A stretch of 64,000 nucleotides of DNA from Eleginops maclovinus (Eukaryota > Chordata > Actinopteri > Perciformes > Eleginopidae): the NCBI RefSeq assembly GCF_036324505.1, contig NC_086354.1:1124339-1188338 (forward strand), given 5' to 3'. The notes under the pieces are model-generated. The model had not been told where the DNA came from. It made no database searches and saw nothing but the letters and a program-made list of their open reading frames with translations. Position 1 is the stretch's first letter, and each line of letters starts with the position of its first letter. Positions 1-9,366 of the stretch are shown here, in pieces. The position numbers and the translations under genes were made by a program.

Positions 1-415
1 CACTTCATTCTTGTACAGAGACATTTGCTGAGTCAGACTACCACAGAATGGCGCTGCAGAAGTTGGAGGCGTGTCCCGTTGCCATGGAAGGGCTTGGGGC
101 CCCACCTTTAAAAGTCCACAACATTCATCTTTCAGACAAAAACAACCGCATAGATCAGCGCACTGCACAGGTACTGTGTTTTCATCCAGTCATCAACTTG
201 TGTTCAACTGTGATGAGGGTCAACAAGCTCCTTTCACAACAACTATATTTTCAGAAACACTTGTTATTATTCATGCAATGCCCGGCAATAATCACGTTTA
301 ACATTAGCGAGTTCTATCCTTCAGTGTAGGTCAATCACTCTTTTGATGATCAGTTCATTCTTAGGGATTTTTGGATCAGCTGGCACTGACCAAATATGAT
401 TGCTAGCACTATATT

Positions 416-463
<48 letters not shown>

Positions 464-464
464 C
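416..464. repeat. (TAGA)n microsatellite
   Basis: About twelve uninterrupted copies of a TAGA/GATA tetranucleotide are read directly. The array ends in TAGCTAGC. It gives a spurious poly-isoleucine/tyrosine/leucine/serine frame on the minus strand. Confidence 0.95.
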
Positions 465-1756
465 TAGCTTCAAAGGCTTTGTTGTCATGTGCATTGTAGC
501 TTCAGCGTAGATATGCAATGAACCTCTACAGGCACCTCCAACAATGCAACATAATATATAAGACATAAAACAATACAAATAGTGCAAGAAGAAGTCAAAT
601 ACTTCAACCCATAAGAACCCGAACCCATTTCTACTCAAGGGAAACATAGAAAAGACAAAATAGACTTAGCACACATTTCTGACATTGTTTCCCCCAGTGT
701 CAGATGTCACATTGGGCGTTAATGGTAAGGATATTCTTTTATATATTCTTTTTATAATTTAATACATTTATGATTTTTTGTCTTTCATTTGTTTTAATAT
801 TATTTGATTCACCAATATTGAATATATTAACATAATATATTTGAATCAGTTAAATGAACTGAGCAGATCATAATCATATTTGTTATTGTGACATATACGT
901 CACTTTTTATCTCATGTGATTCATATCAATTTGATCAACAAACATTTTCACAACAGGTTTATGTAATAAAGGACATGTTATATAAGCATTTGAATTCTTG
1001 AATGGCTTGAATCTTTCCTTTAGCAACAAAAAAACAATCTTTGGAAAAGGAGCTAGTTCAGTCACATGTGTTAGCCTGGCACACAGACATCTTGGACATG
1101 TTGTTATGGCAACACAAAATCACTTGACCTGGCCCATGACCCACCACGATGTTCAGTAAAGGAACTTTCCAGAACACATTAATGTCCTGTAACACCATGG
1201 GTTCTTATGGGATGGAACAGAAAAGAAAATAGAATGTAAAATGAAATGCTGTTAAGCGACATGAAAACTGCTGTTGGTAGTAATAGATAAATATGTGTGA
1301 TACAAACAGATGAATGGTACCATCATTCTGTTAGCCTAATTTTACAGAAAACTCTGGTGCAGTTAATCTGCTGTCCCCAAAGATACTTTTTAAAATAAGA
1401 GCTTTGTACATTTTTGGAGATGTAATGTCTGTGCTCCATGAAATTGGAAAAACAGACAAATGTTAAATGCATTAATCTTAAGCACTTTAGATGTAAATCA
1501 AGAGGTTGGATAAATGACTTTGTTTTCTATCAAACAACTTAATCATAAAGACCTCGACTGTAAAATATGAACCTTCAGAAAGGTGTTTCAGGCGGCTGCG
1601 GCAGATTGTGCATGTCATGTTTATTTCAGAAAGCAAAATTAAGATTGTGATTATTATTAGACTTATTTTACTTCCCTAATTGCTGTTATAGCCGTATATG
1701 TTTTATATGTTCACTGGGAGCTCATGGATTTTCTCTCTTGATGTTGTGCATAGAAT

Positions 1757-2078
1757 CGGAGGATGAAACCCTCTTTATTAGTCACATACATGCACACAGC
1801 AGAGCACACACAGTGAAATTGGTCCTCTGCATTTAACCCATCCTAGTACTAGGAGCAGTGGGCAGCTATTGTGCAGCGCCCGGGGAGCAATGGGGAGGGG
1901 GGATTGGAGGTGTCCGGTGCCTTGCTCAAGGGCACCACAGCAGGGCCTAGGAGGTGAACTGGGACCTCTCCAAGTAGCAGTCCACCTTCCATATTTTCAA
2001 GTCTGTTCGGGGACTTGAACCGGCGACCCTACGATTCCCAGTCCAAGCCCCTACTTACTGAGCCACTGCTGGACCAGC
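1757..2078 (-). mobile_element. tRNA-derived SINE
   Basis: Read on the minus strand, the element begins with a tRNA-like head. An A-box-like TGGCTCAGTAAG (from about 2067) is followed by a B-box-like GGTTCAAGTCC (about 2010-2023), so an internal RNA polymerase III promoter is recognisable. A roughly 220-bp body follows and ends in a CTAATAAAGAGGG tail near 1760. This head, body and tail layout is that of a fish tRNA-derived SINE mobilised in trans by a LINE. The family name is not assigned, and flanking duplications were not clear by eye. Confidence 0.75.
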
Positions 2079-2244
2079 AAATAAGTTTTCAAACTGGGCT
2101 TTAATAAGTTGTGAGTTTTCTTTAAGACAAAAACCTGAGCTTGGCTTGGGATTCAGATGATGATGTACTTCCGATCCTGCAGTGGAGAGCTCTGTGTCTG
2201 TCCACACTGCAGAGGAACTTGAATGTGCCCTGTGTGTGTTGCAG

Positions 2245-2321
2245 ATAAAGATCCCTGTGACTGGTTCCCAGACTGGAGGTTATCTGTATACCTATTCAAC
2301 GAGAGACCTGGACACCAACAG
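2245..2321 (+). CDS. Probable penultimate exon of an unidentified gene
   Basis: A 77-bp open segment has a pyrimidine-rich acceptor ending in GTTGCAG and a CAACAG|GTCAGT donor. It reads IKIPVTGSQTGGYLYTY followed by STRDLDTN and leaves two bases of a codon. That phase is completed exactly by the acceptor at 3419, giving an arginine across the junction. The phase match and the composition of the predicted peptide are the evidence that this is a real exon. I do not recognise the protein, and earlier exons must lie left of the window or be too short to call. Confidence 0.4.
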
Positions 2322-3418
2322 GTCAGTGCCTTCCGGATTCTGAGAGGCATGTTGTGTTGACAGTTATTTTTTATCCAGTATATTGTGAAATATGCATGTA
2401 AATCATTTTGACACATGCAAATGTACAGTGGTATTGAAAAGCTGATGGAGACTTTCTAAATTGTTTGGCAAAATACTATTAATAAAAAGAAGCCACTTTA
2501 TTAATCCCACAGCCCCCTTTATCAGGGATAACTATTTGGCTGATCCAACAGAGATAACAAAACGCCATTATTCAATATATATCCTGGTGTCTTACATATA
2601 CAAAGGATTTGGAAGATGAAACGATGTGTGTGTGTATATATATATTATATAAATACACATATGTGCAGGAGCCATATACAGTAGTTCTGAATACACACAT
2701 GGTACAAGTTACATCCATGTGAGCAGTGCAAACAAGTTGTTGGTATTCTGAGGAAAAATGTGTGCTTAATCACATTCATTTAGTGATTGCTTCAACCAAT
2801 GGGAATCAATGCTTCAAACATATTTGCTGCAGTTGTGGAATGCTACTGTGTGAATAGAGATGTCATTTAGTGAGAGGCTCTTCAACAGAGAAAATACATA
2901 TTTAATGTGTAAAAGCAGGACCATGAGTTAATACATCTGCAATGTCTTCACATACATTCAAAATGTTTAATAATGTTAGTATTTCCTACAGTGTCTGTTT
3001 TTTCTTCAGTTCAATAATCATTTAGTATGTTGATAAAACGGGCTCTGATTTATGAATTGTGCTGGAAGAAGACCACACTCTGCTGCTCAGGAAGAGCAGC
3101 TAAAGCTGTGTTTCTACATACAATGGGGAACAAGAGTGGTGAACTGATTCAATCACTAATAACAACACAAACATGATCTGAGCACTCTCTCCCAGGCCTG
3201 GTATCCAATGCAAAGCAGTGCTGGAGCAGACTTTAGATCTGATGACCAAACAAGAGATTTATTCAGCAGCTCGACTAAATCCGGTTGTCCAGAAACGTAT
3301 AGTTGGATCACTAACAGACTCAGCTCCCATATCTATCTGTCACTTTTTCTTTGAAGGTCAAAGCGTACATCACATGGTGCTTTGTGTACAACATTTCTGT
3401 TTGTATCCTTTCTTACAG
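2322..3418 (+). other. Probable intron of the unidentified gene
   Basis: AT-rich sequence with a short TG/TA microsatellite near 2626-2660. I see nothing coding here that I would support. An 83-codon open frame from 3218 runs into the next exon without splice support. Confidence 0.4.
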
Positions 3419-3554
3419 GTGGAGTCTCAAGCAAGCCGTTCTGAAACTGAAGGAAGGACAGATCATTGACCTGCTGAACCCTCCTGCAGCACAGAGCGCT
3501 GACACAGAGCTGCGATACAGAGCGGTGACACAGAGCGGTGATCCAGAGCTGTGA
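3419..3554 (+). CDS. Probable terminal exon of the unidentified gene
   Basis: A good acceptor (TATCCTTTCTTACAG) precedes an open frame reading WSLKQAVLKLKEGQIIDLLN and ending at TGA 3552-3554, in phase with the exon at 2245-2321. The last 20 or so codons are built from repeats of a CACAGAGCTG-like unit. That low-complexity tail continues past the stop to about 3590. The 3' UTR probably follows. Function is unknown. Confidence 0.4.
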
Positions 3555-4290
3555 TCCAGAGCTGACACAGAGATGTGATCCAGAGAACACAAAGGGGCTG
3601 CACACACACCCGGGCAGCTGTCTGTCTAACCAACAGAAAGAACATGGATGTATATTAAACCAAATGCCAAATCCTTTGAAGGGACTTTGAACGTCACAGC
3701 TTCTCACAGCTTCTTACAGACTGATCTGGATTTGTTGATATGTTGGATTAAATAATGGAATGAAGGCTTTTTTCTTTTTTGTACTGACTGCTGGGGTCAT
3801 TTTGATTTCACAGGATAATGTATTTAGAACATTTATCAACACTAGTCGATGGAGGGGTAGCATACTTGCTGCAATTAAAGAATTCCTACAATGTAAATAG
3901 ACAATTTTAGTGAGATGCTTTTCAACCAGATAAAAAATAAATATGCCACATTTCACTCTTTGTCGTGACCGTAATTTGAGTTGCAGCTCTTCTCACTGGA
4001 TGTACCCTTTGTACTGGATCCAGGACTTGACTGGCAGCCAGTGAAGGTGGATGAGTGGGGGGTGATGTTCTGCCAGGGCTTTTCGTTACAAATCTCTTTT
4101 GTTCCTTTTCAAAAAAGTAAAAAAAGATATCCAGCAAAAGTTTGATCCACAAAAGCTTATTCAAGACCCTCCTATGAACACAGTTTGTTACTATTCTCCT
4201 TTCAAGATCTAAAATCTTCTCTGCCTAGAGACAATGTAAGTGTGATATAAGCTGTTCAAAAGCTGTGAAACAAAGCAACAAGACAGAATG
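3555..4290. other. Non-coding stretch
   Basis: This is possibly the 3' UTR of the exon at 3419-3554 followed by intergenic DNA. An AATAAA-like string lies near 3933. No gene is supported. Confidence 0.35.
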
Positions 4291-4404
4291 AGTCAGATGT
4301 AGGACATCCTCTTACGCCTCTGTCACCCACTCTGAGCTCAGTCGATTGCAGCCACCACTGAAAGTCTGTACCCCCCCTCTCTCTGCATCCCCACAGCGCT
4401 GTCC
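4291..4404 (+). other. Possible 5' untranslated exon of the receptor gene
   Basis: A GC-richer segment ends in CTGTCCTG|GTGAGTG, a near-consensus splice donor. The receptor coding exon starts 3' of a good acceptor at 6240, so a non-coding leader exon upstream is expected. This is the best candidate I see. The left boundary is arbitrary. Confidence 0.2.
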
Positions 4405-5554
4405 TGGTGAGTGACACCCCCAGTCTGTTGTTTTTTGCTTGATTTCTGAATTTCTTATGCTATGAAATGTAGAAATGCTTATTTATTTGGGTTAATTCTG
4501 GTTTGAAACTGGTATAATGATGGTAATTATGTAAAATGTATGTTGAGAATTGTTTTTACTTTAATCTATAATAATTATAGTTATTAAATGCAGTTGAGTT
4601 AAAATGACAGCATCAGGACAATCATTGCCTAACTACACGCCATAGATACTGGAAAAACACTATTATATCTTTAATTGAACAAGTCAAATATATATTGAAT
4701 TGCTTATAATGAGAAAACCTGATGAGTATCTCTTCACATTGTATCAATTGATACAATGTTTGATTGAAACAATAACTGCAATATTGCTAAATCCATTTGT
4801 TGCCTTCACATGAAAGCACTGAAGATGATGCATCAGTCAAGAAATGAGCTGCTCCTTTAAATCACTCACAGGATCTGTTTAAGAAAGCATATGCAAAGTA
4901 AGGTACTGTTCAGCCAAGTGGACATCTACTTAGACATTCACACAGTAAGCTAAACTCATTTATAGCAACAGTGGTCATCATCTGTCAACATAAACTATCC
5001 ATGTGATTAATGTTATAAATTGATAAAAGGTTTTTTGGGTGGGATTGGTCACATCTTGCCTGCCTCAAGACCCTTAAATCCGCCCTCTCAGCTTAGTTCA
5101 CTGCTTCATCTGGCTTTGTGAAATAAAACAGAGAGGTTCTATGTTTAAAAACAAATGACACCTTAGTGGGGCACACAGGGTTATTGCCTACTTCATGTTA
5201 ACACACACACTTTAGGTGCGCACACTCTTTTTTCCTCTTTAAATGGCATGCACAGAGATAGTTCTGGGGGACTGGTTGGGGTATGATACTATGCTGTTGT
5301 AATAAACCTTATTATATACAAGCTGGTGTCTCCGGAGACTTCTTCATCATCTTCACAAACATCGCTACTAGTTATACTTCACTTCCAACCCAATCTCTTC
5401 TGCCCAGATTAGCAAACACCGCTTTATGGGACTACTACACCAATTGTCCAGATAATAAAATGTAGTCAAAGACACCTTTGTCAAAATGAAAACAAGAAAG
5501 CAGAGATAGACATTTTGAATGCAGGACTTTTACTGTAACAGAGTATTCCTACAC
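4405..5554. other. Probable intron or promoter sequence, no gene
   Basis: AT-rich sequence upstream of the receptor. A 60-codon open frame at 5283-5465 has no recognisable domain. I see nothing I would annotate. Confidence 0.4.
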
Positions 5555-5794
5555 TCTGGTACTTCTACTTTTACTAAAGTACAAGATCTGAGTACTTCTA
5601 CTTTTACTCAAGTACAAGATCTGAGTACTTCTACTTTTATTCAAGTACAAGATCTGAGTACTTCTACTTTTACTCAAGTACAAGATCTGAGTACTTCTAC
5701 TTTTATTCAAGTACAAGATCTGAGTACTTCTACTTTTAGTCAAGTACAAGATCTGAGTACTTCTACTTTTAGTCAAGTACACGATCTGAGTACT
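5555..5794. repeat. 33-bp minisatellite, about seven units
   Basis: Tandem units of AGTACTTCTACTTTTACTCA plus AGTACAAGATCTG are repeated about seven times with single-base variants. Because 33 is divisible by three, both strands stay open and give artefactual 11-residue protein repeats. The same kind of array is common in teleost introns. It lies within the presumed intron upstream of the receptor coding exon. Confidence 0.9.
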
Positions 5795-6252
5795 TCTCCA
5801 CCTCTGCAACGTATAAAAGGGGTTATATTATTAGGTATGATGGTTATTATAATAGGGAAGGAGCATAATGCAGTTGCAATGACTAATTTCCGAGAACAAG
5901 TTTCACACCAGATGTGTGACTGTTTTGGTCTGTCAGCGGTTTCGCTTCTTTATTTTGAATGTCACAAACACAAGAGTCATTGGATTAAGTGTAACTTATT
6001 TCATAACACTCCTCTGCAGTTACACTCTTGAGTCCTCTGTTGTTTGGATCCTCATTATTTGTTTACAATAGCTTCTCGTTGTAATTTCTGCAGTGGGAAA
6101 TATGAACATGAAATATATGTAACTTCCATGACATTTTAACAGCCAGACCTGTTGTGACCACTTATCAGAACAATGTTCCTTTTAACAGTTTCTTCAACCA
6201 ACAGAAAAGTGACTTACATGGCTCTCTAATATCTCACAGGTCAACCACAGCC

Positions 6253-7332
6253 ATGAGCTCTGAAGAAGACTATCGCGCCTTTCTGGAAATGTTTGAAGGC
6301 AATAGCTCAACTGATCCCAGCTATGTGGTTAGTGAAACTGTCAAGTTATGTCCAAAGAAGGCTGTCAACCAATTTGGTGCAAAATTCATCCCAGTTTTCT
6401 ACTGCGCCATCTTCCTCCTGAGTTACCTTGGCAACGGGCTTGTTCTCTTCATCATCTACAAATTTGAGAAGCTCGGCACAGTGACAAACATCTTCCTTCT
6501 GAATCTGGTCCTGTCAAACCTTCTCTTTGCCTCCAGTCTCCCCTTCTGGGCAACCTACCATCTGTCTGAGTGGATCTTTGGTGTGGTTCTGTGTAAGATG
6601 GTGAGCAGTGCATACTTCATTGGCTTTTACAGCTCGATCCTCTTTCTCACACTCATGACATTTGACCGGTACCTTGCAGTGGTGCATGCAGTGGCGGCTG
6701 CCAAGAGCAGGAAGAGGGCATATGCAATCACTGCGTCAGTGGTAGTTTGGTGCATCAGTATTGTAGCCAGTCTGAAGGAGCTGGTTTTCAAAAATGTGTG
6801 GAAGAGTGTCTCCAACGGGCTGACGTGTGAGGAGTCGGGATACTCTGAGAGCACCATGGAGCGCTGGCGGCAGTTCACTAACTATCAACAATTCCTGCTC
6901 TTCTTCCTCCTCCCTCTGACCATGGTGATGTACTGCTACATCAGCATCACTGTCCGCATTTTGTCTACCCGCATGAAGGAGAAATGCCGTGCCATCAAGC
7001 TCATCTTTGTCATAATCTTCACCTTCTTCGCCTGCTGGACACCCTACAACATCGTCATCCTCCTTCGAGCTCTCCAGGACACCAGCAAGGAGGAAGACTC
7101 GTGTTTTGACTCGGACAGCCTGGACTACGCACTGTATGTGACCCGGAACATAGCCTATTTGTATTGTTGCATTAGTCCTGTATTCTACACATTTGTGGGA
7201 AAAAAGTTCCAGAGCCACTTCAGAAGGTTGATGGCCAAAAAGATTCCCTGTCTTAAGAGGCACATGAGCGCCAGCAGCCAGAGCACCAGAAGCACCTCCC
7301 AGAGGACCCCACACTCTGCCTACGAGTACTAG
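6253..7332 (+). CDS. Chemokine XC receptor 1-like GPCR, 359 aa
   Basis: A seven-transmembrane class A receptor for a chemokine, expected at the leukocyte plasma membrane and coupled to Gi. The start is ATG 6253, just after an acceptor (TAATATCTCACAG, 6227-6239). A GTG-initiated frame reaching back to 6154 would cross that acceptor. Visible marks are a glycosylation site at N17, paired extracellular cysteines (C32, C114, C192, C284), DRYLAVV at 138-144 and CWTPYN at 261-266. TM7 ends SPVFYTFVGKKF, and a Ser/Thr-rich tail offers phosphorylation sites. TM2, TM6 and TM7 resemble XCR1 more than CCR or CXCR receptors. Two core positions are unusual: TM2 has LSNLLF (N89 instead of Asp 2.50) and TM7 has S308 instead of Asn 7.49. 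The coding exon is intact and uninterrupted, as is usual for chemokine receptors. An alternative name would be another teleost CC/XC-type receptor. Confidence 0.9.
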   Translation: MSSEEDYRAFLEMFEGNSSTDPSYVVSETVKLCPKKAVNQFGAKFIPVFYCAIFLLSYLGNGLVLFIIYKFEKLGTVTNIFLLNLVLSNLLFASSLPFWATYHLSEWIFGVVLCKMVSSAYFIGFYSSILFLTLMTFDRYLAVVHAVAAAKSRKRAYAITASVVVWCISIVASLKELVFKNVWKSVSNGLTCEESGYSESTMERWRQFTNYQQFLLFFLLPLTMVMYCYISITVRILSTRMKEKCRAIKLIFVIIFTFFACWTPYNIVILLRALQDTSKEEDSCFDSDSLDYALYVTRNIAYLYCCISPVFYTFVGKKFQSHFRRLMAKKIPCLKRHMSASSQSTRSTSQRTPHSAYEY

Positions 7333-8213
7333 ACCCACACACACACACAGTTTCAGGAATGCTCAACCACAGTATTCTATATAGGTTTGATTTTATCTAT
7401 CTACAGTTTAATCTGCTGGGTCTAATACCAAGAATTGGAACAATCTTTAAGACATTTATCTGACATTTTAAGGACCTCAAGTATGAGACAATGAATTCAA
7501 TGAAAAGGCCAGAACCAGCAATGTGTTTTTCATTACTTTCTGGCTCTGTATCGTAAAGCTGCCTCCCCATCCCAACCACACAAACATAAAAAAAACTTTA
7601 AAAAACTTAGATAAGAGTTGAGGCTGAGCAATGGAAACGTACAGACATTTTTCATTGTTAGAGCTTATTTTTCTGGAGACTTTTATTAATGCTGAACATG
7701 ATGGAATGCTTCTGCTTTAGACCTGCTTTGGTGTGTTCCTTATTCTGAGATTTCCTGTTGGTTGAATGTAAAATGTTGAGTATTTGACACCTTTTATCAA
7801 GGCCCTTCAAGTCCCTCTGACTTGTGTTGTAATAAAACTTTTTTTTCCTTATTCTTTGCACTGGCATTCTGTCGGATGTTGTGACTCATAAGATCATTTC
7901 CCTTTTCTAACGGAGGATCTTGAGCAGTTTCCTGTTATCTAACAACTTTTATCTGTTGATCAGTAAGGTGTTGAAAATCGCATTGGTAAGTGTATGTGGA
8001 AAATATGTTTAAACGCTGTGATTAAAAAAAGCTTTATTATGCTTACTGTCTGAGTCTATGTTTCTGCGAAAGACATTTTTGTACATGAAACATAAAATAA
8101 ACTGTCTCTAAACATGTTGGAGTTAGTCCAAGTTCAGAAAACCTATGGCAGATTTGCACATTTGGTTCGGGCCTTTTACTGAAGGCACCTATTAGAATTT
8201 AATTTTATTCAAT
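7333..8213 (+). other. Receptor 3' UTR and downstream sequence
   Basis: A poly(A) signal AATAAA at 7831-7836 sits about 500 bp after the stop, and another lies at 8096-8101. The sequence is AT-rich and non-coding. Either signal could end the transcript. Confidence 0.55.
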
Positions 8214-8413
8214 GTTGCAGACTACAGTCATATTTTAAAGGTCCCCAATAATGATATATTTGAACAATATATTATAGTGCCATATCTATACACAACATGT
8301 CTGTGAAGTGTTTTGCTCAAAATAGCAAACAGATCCCCCATTGTAGCATGTCTCACCCCCCTCTATCTCAGCCCTGTTCCTGAAGTGCTGATTCTGTGAC
8401 TGTAGCTTTAAAT
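8214..8413. repeat. Host repeat flanking the nest, left part
   Basis: Sequence ending in CTGTAGCTTTAAAT directly abuts the hAT-0 terminus. I believe it is the left part of a dispersed fish repeat whose right part resumes at 61097 with a GCTGCTGCTGGCCACG motif. That continuity is from general familiarity with fish repeats and needs an alignment. Confidence 0.35.
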
Positions 8414-8504
8414 CAGTTTTTCTCAAACGTTTTCAGACCAAGGTAGGGGGGGGGATAATCATCAAGTTCAAAATTTCAACACACCCATTTGGGACTTGAT
8501 TTAC

Positions 8505-8701
8505 ACTATCAATACAAGAACTTTGACACCAAAAGTAACTCTGTATCTTGAAAATAACCCCCCACCCCTTGAAAATGAAAAAAAGAACCCCAAAAGTGGC
8601 ATTTTCTGCACATTCCGCCTGGTATGCATAAGCTGTTCTTACTGTTTGCCTATATACTGTTGAATAAATGCTTTCAAACCCATTTGATATTTAATAAACA
8701 C
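8505..8701. repeat. Imperfect direct repeat inside element U, left copy
   Basis: The run ACACTATCAATACAAGAACT, then TGTATCTTGAAAATA and later CTGTTCTTACTGT, matches 54346-54500 in the same order with about 20-25% differences. Removing BEL-1 makes the two copies adjacent, so element U carries a degenerate tandem duplication of about 190 bp near one end. BEL-1 inserted at the junction between copies. Confidence 0.65.
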
Positions 8702-9271
8702 TGTCAAGTTATCCAGATGTTAAGATTCAGATTCAGCTCTGCCCAAACTTGAAAACAGCTTGTTCAACACAAATAATGCAAGGGGACAACTCTGTTCCTT
8801 TCTGGTGATTTATTTTATTTTAGATTGATGGCACAAAGGGAAATTCCAGAGGAAGAATAGGTTGATAACCTTTAAGAAACAAAAAGGGCAAATCACAATC
8901 CACATCAGTATGCATCAATCCTGATCATTAAACTAAACATCTCATTTAAATTCAAAACAGATCAAAATCAAACAGAAAACAGCAAACAAATTATTCTTTC
9001 AAACTAAATATTTGAAGTCCATACCAGTTGCGTCTGTGGTTGAACATGAGCTGTCAGTAGGCTGAGGAGACCGAGCAAAGAGGGCTCGCCGAGCTAACTC
9101 CAAACATTTTATACTCATGCTTGATTAGAGGTGCGCAGGTGAAATCGATCCCTCCAGAAACATGGGTTACATCCTGTCTGTTGGGTGTCTGGGTGAGCTC
9201 TCTCTGCCCCCTTCAGGCCTGGAGTTCCTCCACAGATGCTGGTCCTATGCTCACACTTGTTTGACGCCACA
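8702..9271 (-). repeat. BEL-1 3' LTR
   Basis: 570 bp, starting TG and ending CA on the plus strand. It aligns along its full length with 53776-54344. I count about eight differences, including one in an A-run, so roughly 1.4% divergence. Confidence 0.93.
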
Positions 9272-9366
9272 CCTCCCACTTGACCTCCTGGTTCTTGAAC
9301 CCAAGGAGGTCACAGCACCTTAGTGTTGGGCAGGGTTTGTTTAAGTTGCCCTTTCAGTGTTGCTCT

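Larger units (their letters stand above)
1..2244. other. Host intergenic sequence, left edge
   Basis: No convincing exon is visible before 2245. The stretch is AT-rich and holds the tetranucleotide microsatellite at 416-464 and the SINE at 1757-2078, described separately. Short open frames near the left edge lack splice context and any recognisable domain. Confidence 0.5.

Noticed and set aside
48..329. 93-codon plus-strand ORF at the left edge
   Set aside because: No recognisable domain, splice support or codon bias; left unannotated.
2010..2078. Functional tRNA gene on the minus strand
   Set aside because: A and B boxes are present but the flanks do not form a cloverleaf and the body continues as a SINE.
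3333..3707. Minus-strand frames rich in Cys/Ser/Leu over the repeat tail at 3.4-3.6 kb
   Set aside because: They are shadows of the low-complexity repeat in the terminal exon and have no domain or splice support.
5519..6031. 170-codon plus-strand ORF with seven STSTF.QVQDL repeats
   Set aside because: The repeats come from a 33-bp minisatellite that keeps several frames open on both strands; there is no start context or domain.
6736..7344. 202-codon minus-strand ORF opposite the receptor
   Set aside because: Antisense shadow of the GPCR coding sequence.
8441..8454. G-run as an isolated homopolymer only
   Set aside because: It pairs with the C-run at 58232-58243 and with the ACCAAGG duplication, so it is better read as a transposon end.
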